From NCBI GenBank assembly GCA_947305045.1, contig CAMZCW010000042.1:1-13725 (forward strand): 13,725 nucleotides of DNA. The letters run 5' to 3'. The stretch comes from an uncultured Bacteroidales bacterium (lineage in GTDB: Bacteria > Bacteroidota > Bacteroidia > Bacteroidales > UBA932). Under the pieces are notes generated by a model, which was not told the DNA's origin, searched no databases, and saw only the letters and a list, made by a program, of their open reading frames with translations. Position 1 is the first letter of the stretch. Every line of letters begins with the position of its first letter. Position numbers and translations under genes: made by a program. Shown here piece after piece: positions 7,688 to 13,725 of the stretch.

Positions 7688-7734
7688 GGGGCCGATTCCT
7701 GTTCTGCTCCCGGATTACTTCTCGTTTCGGCCCC
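7688..7734. repeat. unexplained inverted repeat GGGGCCGA...TCGGCCCC
   Basis: A perfect 8-bp inverted repeat (7688-7695 and 7727-7734) encloses 31 nt. It lies in the 413-base gene-free stretch between metK and miaA, upstream of the metK promoter. No tRNA or known RNA was recognised. It could be a structured RNA, a remnant of a small mobile element, or chance. Confidence 0.45.
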
Positions 7735-7780
7735 ACTTGCCGTGACAGCTAACGTCCTTTTCCACAGCAACTTACACACT

Positions 7781-7809
7781 AATCCTCGTTCGGTTTTTGA
7801 ACGAGGATT
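7781..7809. terminator. hairpin downstream of miaA, possible terminator without T-tract
   Basis: AATCCTCGTTC (7781-7791) and GAACGAGGATT (7799-7809) form a perfect 11-bp stem with a 7-nt loop, 35 nt after the miaA stop codon. On the minus strand no T-tract follows, so it may only protect the 3' end of the mRNA or act as a weak terminator. The rest of 7735-7844 holds nothing else I can support. Confidence 0.5.
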
Positions 7810-7844
7810 ATATTGGAATTGATTGACAATGAATAAGTTAGCAA

Positions 7845-8783
7845 TCACGGGCGTACCCAGTGGATGCGGATGCCATCGCGTTCCATGCCGCGGAACCAGG
7901 TCATCTGGCGTTTGGCAAACTGGTGGATGGCATTGCCCAGCGCAACAACCATGTCCTCATAGCTCAGCTGACCCAGAATATACTGCGTGACAAACTTATA
8001 CTCCAGTCCATAATAGATAAGGTCCTGGGGCGATACCGTCTCCAGCAGCCCGCGCACCTCTTCCACCAGGCCCTCCTGCAGGCGCTCCTCCAGGCGCCGG
8101 TCAATCCGCGCCACGCGTTCCTCCCGCGACACCAGCGTACCTATATAATATACATGCTGCGGCAGGGTCGATGCCGGCAGCCCGTTCTCCTTCTCAAACT
8201 TGTACGCGCGCGTGACCGCTTCAATGTACAGGCCCGACCCTCCGCACAGGATGGGAATGGCGCCCGCAGTGCGGACGGCGGCGTAAGCATCGGCAAAGGC
8301 CTTCTGATACTGGTAAATATTGTATTTGGTGCCTGCCGGAACCAAGTCAATCAGGTGATACGGCACCTCGCCGTACTCCCCAAGGTCCTTTCCCGTGCCA
8401 ATATCCATCCCCACATACACCTGCCGGCTGTCTGCCGAGAGGATATGGACTGGAGATACACTCGCTTCGCTCGGTATGACAGGAGGTGGGCTCGGGATGA
8501 CAGGAGGTGGGCTCGGTATGACAGGAGGTGGGCTCGGGATGACAGAAGCAGGACCGTCTTTGTCATTTCGAGCGACCGAAGGGAGTCGAGAAATCTCTTT
8601 TGCAAGTTGCACGGCGTAGCGGGTTTTCCCGGAAGCCGTAGGTCCCAGGACGCAGATAAGGTCCACCTCTCCCCGCCGGTAGGCTGCCGCCAGGGCGGCG
8701 GGGTCCACCACCTCCGGCTCCGGCATGGGAGCCATGGGCGGAATACCGGGACGGTCCGGCAAAAGCTGAGTCTTGTTGAGCAT
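7845..8783 (-). CDS. miaA: tRNA dimethylallyltransferase with repeat-derived internal insertion
   Basis: MiaA transfers a dimethylallyl group to A37 of tRNAs that read codons beginning with U. The protein has the P-loop LGPTASGKT (46-54), the LSADSRQVYVGMDIGTGKD block (115-133), LCGGSGLYIEA (179-189), the tRNA-binding EERVARIDRRL (221-231), and the C-terminal QFAKRQMTWFR (288-298). Two things are odd. First, about 45 residues precede the P-loop where MiaA usually has fewer than 15; Met17 or Met20 are other possible starts. Second, an insertion of about 46 residues (roughly 64-112) separates the P-loop helix from LSADS; it reads SRLPSVARND, then four VIPS with PPP linkers, and is encoded by genomic repeat DNA. 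The frame is kept and the catalytic motifs flank the insertion intact, so the enzyme is probably active. The stop is TGA at 7847-7845. Confidence 0.93.
   Translation of the reverse strand: MLNKTQLLPDRPGIPPMAPMPEPEVVDPAALAAAYRRGEVDLICVLGPTASGKTRYAVQLAKEISRLPSVARNDKDGPASVIPSPPPVIPSPPPVIPSPPPVIPSEASVSPVHILSADSRQVYVGMDIGTGKDLGEYGEVPYHLIDLVPAGTKYNIYQYQKAFADAYAAVRTAGAIPILCGGSGLYIEAVTRAYKFEKENGLPASTLPQHVYYIGTLVSREERVARIDRRLEERLQEGLVEEVRGLLETVSPQDLIYYGLEYKFVTQYILGQLSYEDMVVALGNAIHQFAKRQMTWFRGMERDGIRIHWVRP
8448..8597 (-). repeat. repeat elements and 21-bp tandem array inside miaA
   Basis: On the plus strand the stretch holds a half-element AGAT...ATGAC (8454-8480), three further 21-bp copies ending CTCGG(G/T)ATGACA (GG at 8473, 8494, 8515 and 8536 start the four copies of the core), and an inverted half-element GTCAT...ATCT (8562-8596). 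The variable base in the core alternates T, G, T, G, so the array probably grew by a 42-bp duplication of a 21-bp pair. The change is silent (Ile ATA/ATC). Total insertion length keeps the miaA frame. Confidence 0.85.
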
Positions 8784-8787
8784 GATG

Positions 8788-8795
8788 CAAAATTA
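8788..8795 (-). promoter_or_regulatory. -7 element of miaA
   Basis: The minus strand has TAATTTTG (TAnnTTTG), ending only 4 nt before the ATG at 8783. If used, transcription would begin at or next to the start codon (leaderless mRNA), or translation would start at a later Met such as Met17 or Met20. No clear -33 box is seen. Confidence 0.45.
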
Positions 8796-8806
8796 CACAT
8801 TTTTAT

Positions 8807-8814
8807 TAACTTTG
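8807..8814 (+). promoter_or_regulatory. -7 element of smpB
   Basis: TAACTTTG matches TAnnTTTG. It lies back-to-back with the miaA element, 11 nt away, so the two divergent promoters share the 8784-8820 interval. The smpB mRNA would start near 8821 and include the repeat at 8826-8852. No convincing -33 box is visible. Confidence 0.6.
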
Positions 8815-8825
8815 CAGTCCCAATG

Positions 8826-8852
8826 AGATCCCTCGACTTCGCTCGGGATGAC
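8826..8852 (+). repeat. AGAT...ATGAC half-element in the smpB leader
   Basis: This complete copy reads AGATCCCTCGACTTCGC followed by TCGGGATGAC. It has ATCCC/GGGAT pairing ends and the same core CTCGGGATGACA as the array inside miaA. It carries an ATG (8848) that is in frame with smpB and lengthens the open frame by six codons. Confidence 0.75.
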
Positions 8853-8865
8853 AAGGGACAGGAAA

Positions 8866-9321
8866 ATGCCAAAAGCAAAGAGCAGCATACAGGTAAAGAA
8901 CCGCCGGGCCTCGTTCGATTACGAGTTCCTGGAAACCTATACCGCCGGCATCCAGCTGGTGGGGACGGAAATCAAGAGCATCCGCGCCGGGAAAGTGTCC
9001 CTGCAGGACGCCTACTGCTTCTTTGTGGGCGGGGAGCTCTTTGTGCGCGGCATGAACATTGCCACCTACCACTGGGGCAGCTGGGGCCAGCATGAGCCCG
9101 TCCGGGACCGTCGGCTCCTTCTCAACAAAAAGGAACTCAGGCATTTACAGCAGGCCGACAAACAAAAAGGCCTCACCATCGTGGCTGTAAAGCTCTTCAT
9201 CGCGGACAATGGATTTGCGAAGTTGGTCATTGCCCTGGCCAAGGGTAAGAAGGAGTACGACAAACGGGAATCCATCAAGGCCAAGGACCTTCGCCGGGAA
9301 ATGGACCGGAACGGATATTAG
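8866..9321 (+). CDS. smpB: SsrA-binding protein (trans-translation)
   Basis: SmpB binds tmRNA and delivers it to stalled ribosomes for rescue and tagging. The 151 residues (from the start chosen here) match the family length: [51 protein letters not shown], the [10 protein letters not shown] segment, and a basic tail [20 protein letters not shown]. The ATG at 8866 (MPKAKSS) is preferred over the in-frame ATG at 8848 because the latter belongs to the repeat at 8826-8852; GGACAGGAA precedes 8866. The stop TAG overlaps the stop of the convergent peptidase gene by 3 nt. Confidence 0.96.
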   Translation: MPKAKSSIQVKNRRASFDYEFLETYTAGIQLVGTEIKSIRAGKVSLQDAYCFFVGGELFVRGMNIATYHWGSWGQHEPVRDRRLLLNKKELRHLQQADKQKGLTIVAVKLFIADNGFAKLVIALAKGKKEYDKRESIKAKDLRREMDRNGY

Positions 9322-10232
9322 TCCAGGGACTGGGAGGTGGCGGTGGCCATGTACACCATGTGGGCGTAGTCTTCCGGGCTCAGGGAGGCAAAGAGGTAAT
9401 GCACCGGATCCTGCGGGACGCCCTTGAACAGGACCTCGAAGTGCAGGTGGGCGGCTGCGATGGTGCTGGAGATACCCACCGTACCAATCTTCTGGCCGCG
9501 CCGCACACGCATGCCGCGGGACACGTTCATATCGGCCAACAGGCAATAGCGGGTAGTGTAACCGTTCCCATGGTCGATTTCCAGGATATTGCCCATCCCC
9601 CGACGCGAATGCACCACCTGTATCACCGTTCCGCTGGCGGCGGCGTACACCGGAGCGCCCTGCGGGGCAATCAGGTCCAGGCCGTCGTGCTGCATGGGCC
9701 GCTTATACAACGGATACCGCTTCATGCCTACGGATGCACCCATCTGCACATAGGACATGTCTTTGAGCGGCAGTGTCAGCGGGGGGATGCTGTCCCTGCG
9801 CGTCTCCAGCATCCGGAAAATGGCATCGAAATTCCGGTCCACCTGCCGGGCCATCAGCATGGTCCGGCCCGATGCCGATGCCGCCGCCCGCTGGTAAAAA
9901 CTCTCCGACAGGGAGTCGCTCTCCGCGATAAAGTCTGCGGCTGTCAGGGCGTCCAGCGAAGGAGCCTCCGTCTCAAAAAGCTCCCGGTAGATGGCATCGT
10001 CCTTGGCCAGGAGCCCGTCCACGACGTCACCAATGAGCTGCTCCTTTTGCTGCATTTGCTTATACCGGCTCCTATACAGGTTGTTCTCCTTCATGAGCCG
10101 GCGTTCCTCCTCCGTGGAGAACACCAGCGCAAACACGATGTAACAGACGATGGACATGGAGAGCGTAGCCACCAGGAACCGCAGGATTCCCAGCGCCACC
10201 AGCTGCCAGCGTGCGTGCTTTTTTTTCATCAT
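9318..10232 (-). CDS. M23-family membrane peptidase homologue lacking one catalytic His
   Basis: The 304-residue protein has an N-terminal cytoplasmic tail, one membrane anchor (about 12-37), a charged, probably coiled-coil segment (40-145), and a C-terminal M23 (LytM-like) domain. The zinc ligands are visible: His182 and Asp186 (QHDGLDL) and the HLH of AAHLHFEV (262-264). The Tyr-x-His site that supplies another catalytic His in LytM-type enzymes reads YCLL here, while the neighbour gene has YAHM. The GYR site is also altered (VGMKRYP). It may be a weak or non-catalytic regulator. The start ATG at 10232 is chosen because ATGA overlaps the TGA stop of the upstream peptidase gene by 4 nt, a sign of translational coupling; a longer open frame up to 10295 lies inside that gene. 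Confidence 0.9.
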   Translation of the reverse strand: MMKKKHARWQLVALGILRFLVATLSMSIVCYIVFALVFSTEEERRLMKENNLYRSRYKQMQQKEQLIGDVVDGLLAKDDAIYRELFETEAPSLDALTAADFIAESDSLSESFYQRAAASASGRTMLMARQVDRNFDAIFRMLETRRDSIPPLTLPLKDMSYVQMGASVGMKRYPLYKRPMQHDGLDLIAPQGAPVYAAASGTVIQVVHSRRGMGNILEIDHGNGYTTRYCLLADMNVSRGMRVRRGQKIGTVGISSTIAAAHLHFEVLFKGVPQDPVHYLFASLSPEDYAHMVYMATATSQSLD

Positions 10233-11146
10233 CTTGCCGGTTTGCGGACCATTTCCATATAGTCTTTGGACGGCATGTCCAAATCCATGTACCAATACGG
10301 ATTCACGTAATTGTTGCGATAAATCACCTCATAGTGCAGGTGCGGGCCGGTGATACGGCCGCTGCGGCCACTCAGGCCGATGCAGTCTCCGCGCCTGACC
10401 ACCTGCCCTTCCTCCACATCCAGCCGCGACATATGCGCATAGCGCGTCATATAACCGAAACCATGGTCAATCTCAATGTGCCGGCCATAACCGCTGTGGT
10501 CATATTTGGCCAGCACCACCACACCATCCCCGGTGGCATAAATGGGGTTGCCGGGCGGGCAGGCAAAGTCCATGCCGGTGTGCCGCTTGGTAAAGCCCAG
10601 AAGAGGGTCGGACCGATAGCCGAAAGGGCTGGTCATCCGGTATGTGGAAGGATCCGTGTTCATGGGAGGAATGGCGGGAATGTGCGAAGCCATATCGCCG
10701 GCGGTCTGCTGCTCCATGGCAATATCGTCAAAGGATTTGGACTGGATATAGGCGCGTTTTTCCAACACATCCAGGCGGCGGGTGATATCCGTCAGGGCCG
10801 TCCCTTCCAGCGCCGCATAGCGGTGCTCTCCTCCCAGGCCGGATCCGCGCACGGCTTCCGGAATTTCGTCCAGGCCATAGACGGACCGATAGATGCGGTT
10901 GTCCCGCATTTCCATGAGCGAGAGCAGCTGGTCATAGCGGTCCAGATGCTTGGACATCTGGTCCACGCGGGTGCTCCAGATGGCATTCTGGAGTTTCAAG
11001 ATGGCCGTCTTTGGCAAATCGCCCCCCAGAACGGACACATATAGCCACATATACAGCAGAAACAGCACCGCTCCCACCAGGATGGACAGGAGCAGCTGTA
11101 CACTGCTGAAATGCTTTAATCTGCCGTTTTTCTCTACCGGAACCAT
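10229..11146 (-). CDS. M23-family membrane metallopeptidase (peptidoglycan hydrolase)
   Basis: The 305-residue protein has one membrane anchor near the N-terminus (about 16-38), a periplasmic helical part (50-145), and an M23 domain with the full active-site set: MTSPFGYRSDP (171-181), His189 and Asp193 in RHTGMDF, His238 in RYAHMS, and HLHYEV (269-274). It should cut peptidoglycan cross-bridges in the periplasm. Start at the ATG 11146 (MVPVEKN): the open frame extends to a TTG at 11164, but that would place a promoter-like TATCTTTG inside the gene. It is the first gene of an operon with the next M23 gene, and divergent from alaS, an arrangement I recall from other Bacteroidota. Confidence 0.92.
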   Translation of the reverse strand: MVPVEKNGRLKHFSSVQLLLSILVGAVLFLLYMWLYVSVLGGDLPKTAILKLQNAIWSTRVDQMSKHLDRYDQLLSLMEMRDNRIYRSVYGLDEIPEAVRGSGLGGEHRYAALEGTALTDITRRLDVLEKRAYIQSKSFDDIAMEQQTAGDMASHIPAIPPMNTDPSTYRMTSPFGYRSDPLLGFTKRHTGMDFACPPGNPIYATGDGVVVLAKYDHSGYGRHIEIDHGFGYMTRYAHMSRLDVEEGQVVRRGDCIGLSGRSGRITGPHLHYEVIYRNNYVNPYWYMDLDMPSKDYMEMVRKPAR

Positions 11147-11152
11147 ATTCTG

Positions 11153-11185
11153 CAAAGATAGCAAAAATCCTGCCCAAATGCCAAA
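11153..11185 (-). promoter_or_regulatory. promoter of the M23 peptidase operon
   Basis: The minus strand shows TTTG (11185-11182), 21 nt, then TATCTTTG (11160-11153). Both boxes match the Bacteroidota promoter. Only six bases separate the -7 box from the ATG at 11146, so the transcript would have almost no 5' leader. Confidence 0.6.
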
Positions 11186-11209
11186 ATAGGATATTTGCCG
11201 GAAAAAATG

Positions 11210-11217
11210 TATCTTTG
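11210..11217 (+). promoter_or_regulatory. -7 element of alaS
   Basis: TATCTTTG matches TAnnTTTG and is 32 nt before the alaS ATG, giving a leader of about 25 nt. A TTTG at 11194-11197 is too close (12 nt) to be a normal -33 box. No Shine-Dalgarno sequence is evident before the ATG. Confidence 0.6.
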
Positions 11218-11249
11218 CAGGTTAAACCGAAATGAACTAAGAACGATAT

Positions 11250-13725
<2,476 letters not shown>

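Noticed and set aside
7688..7734. tRNA-like structure in the miaA-metK gap
   Set aside because: No T-arm or anticodon arm pattern on either strand.
7537..7848. Minus-strand open frame of 103 codons between miaA and metK
   Set aside because: It runs through two inverted repeats, a repeat remnant, the metK promoter and the SAM-II aptamer, and its product resembles nothing.
8454..8596. Possible CRISPR array (regularly spaced repeats)
   Set aside because: The period is 21 bp with no unique spacers and the array is inside a coding frame; it is a tandem repeat, not CRISPR.
7860..9095. Plus-strand open frame opposite miaA and running into smpB
   Set aside because: Shadow of miaA that continues through repeats in a different frame from smpB.

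Overview
The window looks like chromosomal DNA from a GC-rich member of the Bacteroidota, most likely Bacteroidales. Four things support this: a TonB-dependent receptor of the Oar type paired with a BACON-domain lipoprotein; promoters of the Bacteroidota form (TAnnTTTG at -7, with a TTTG near -33 in the best cases); very few Shine-Dalgarno sequences; and a group II intron end typical of gut Bacteroidota. Genus cannot be decided from this stretch.

Layout. Positions 1-182 (minus strand) are the 5' end of a group II intron that runs off the left edge. It begins directly at the T-tract of a terminator (183-217). That terminator closes a two-gene minus-strand operon: a 1115-residue Oar-like TonB receptor (2652-5999) followed 18 nt later by a 797-residue multi-module lipoprotein (240-2633), presumably an outer-membrane uptake or surface-binding pair of unknown ligand. 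Upstream of it, also on the minus strand, lies metK (6127-7431). Its leader of about 190 nt carries a promoter, a SAM-II type riboswitch aptamer, an intrinsic terminator that can compete with the aptamer's 3' segment, and a 59-bp inverted repeat element. Next comes miaA (minus, 7845-8783), whose protein contains an in-frame insertion of about 46 residues made of the same repeat family plus a 21-bp tandem array. Divergently transcribed smpB (plus, 8866-9321) also has a copy of the repeat in its leader. smpB converges with an operon of two M23-family membrane peptidases (minus, 11146-10229 then 10232-9318), the stop codons overlapping. alaS (plus, 11250 to the right edge) is divergent from them and truncated by the window end.

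How the genes work together. metK, miaA, smpB and alaS are core housekeeping genes (SAM synthesis, tRNA modification, ribosome rescue, tRNA charging). The M23 pair probably acts on peptidoglycan; the second member has lost one conserved active-site histidine. The most interesting parts are non-coding: the SAM-II leader with a visible terminator/antiterminator switch, and a family of half-palindromes (AGAT...ATGAC) that has scattered through 7447-8853, into both leaders and into the miaA reading frame.
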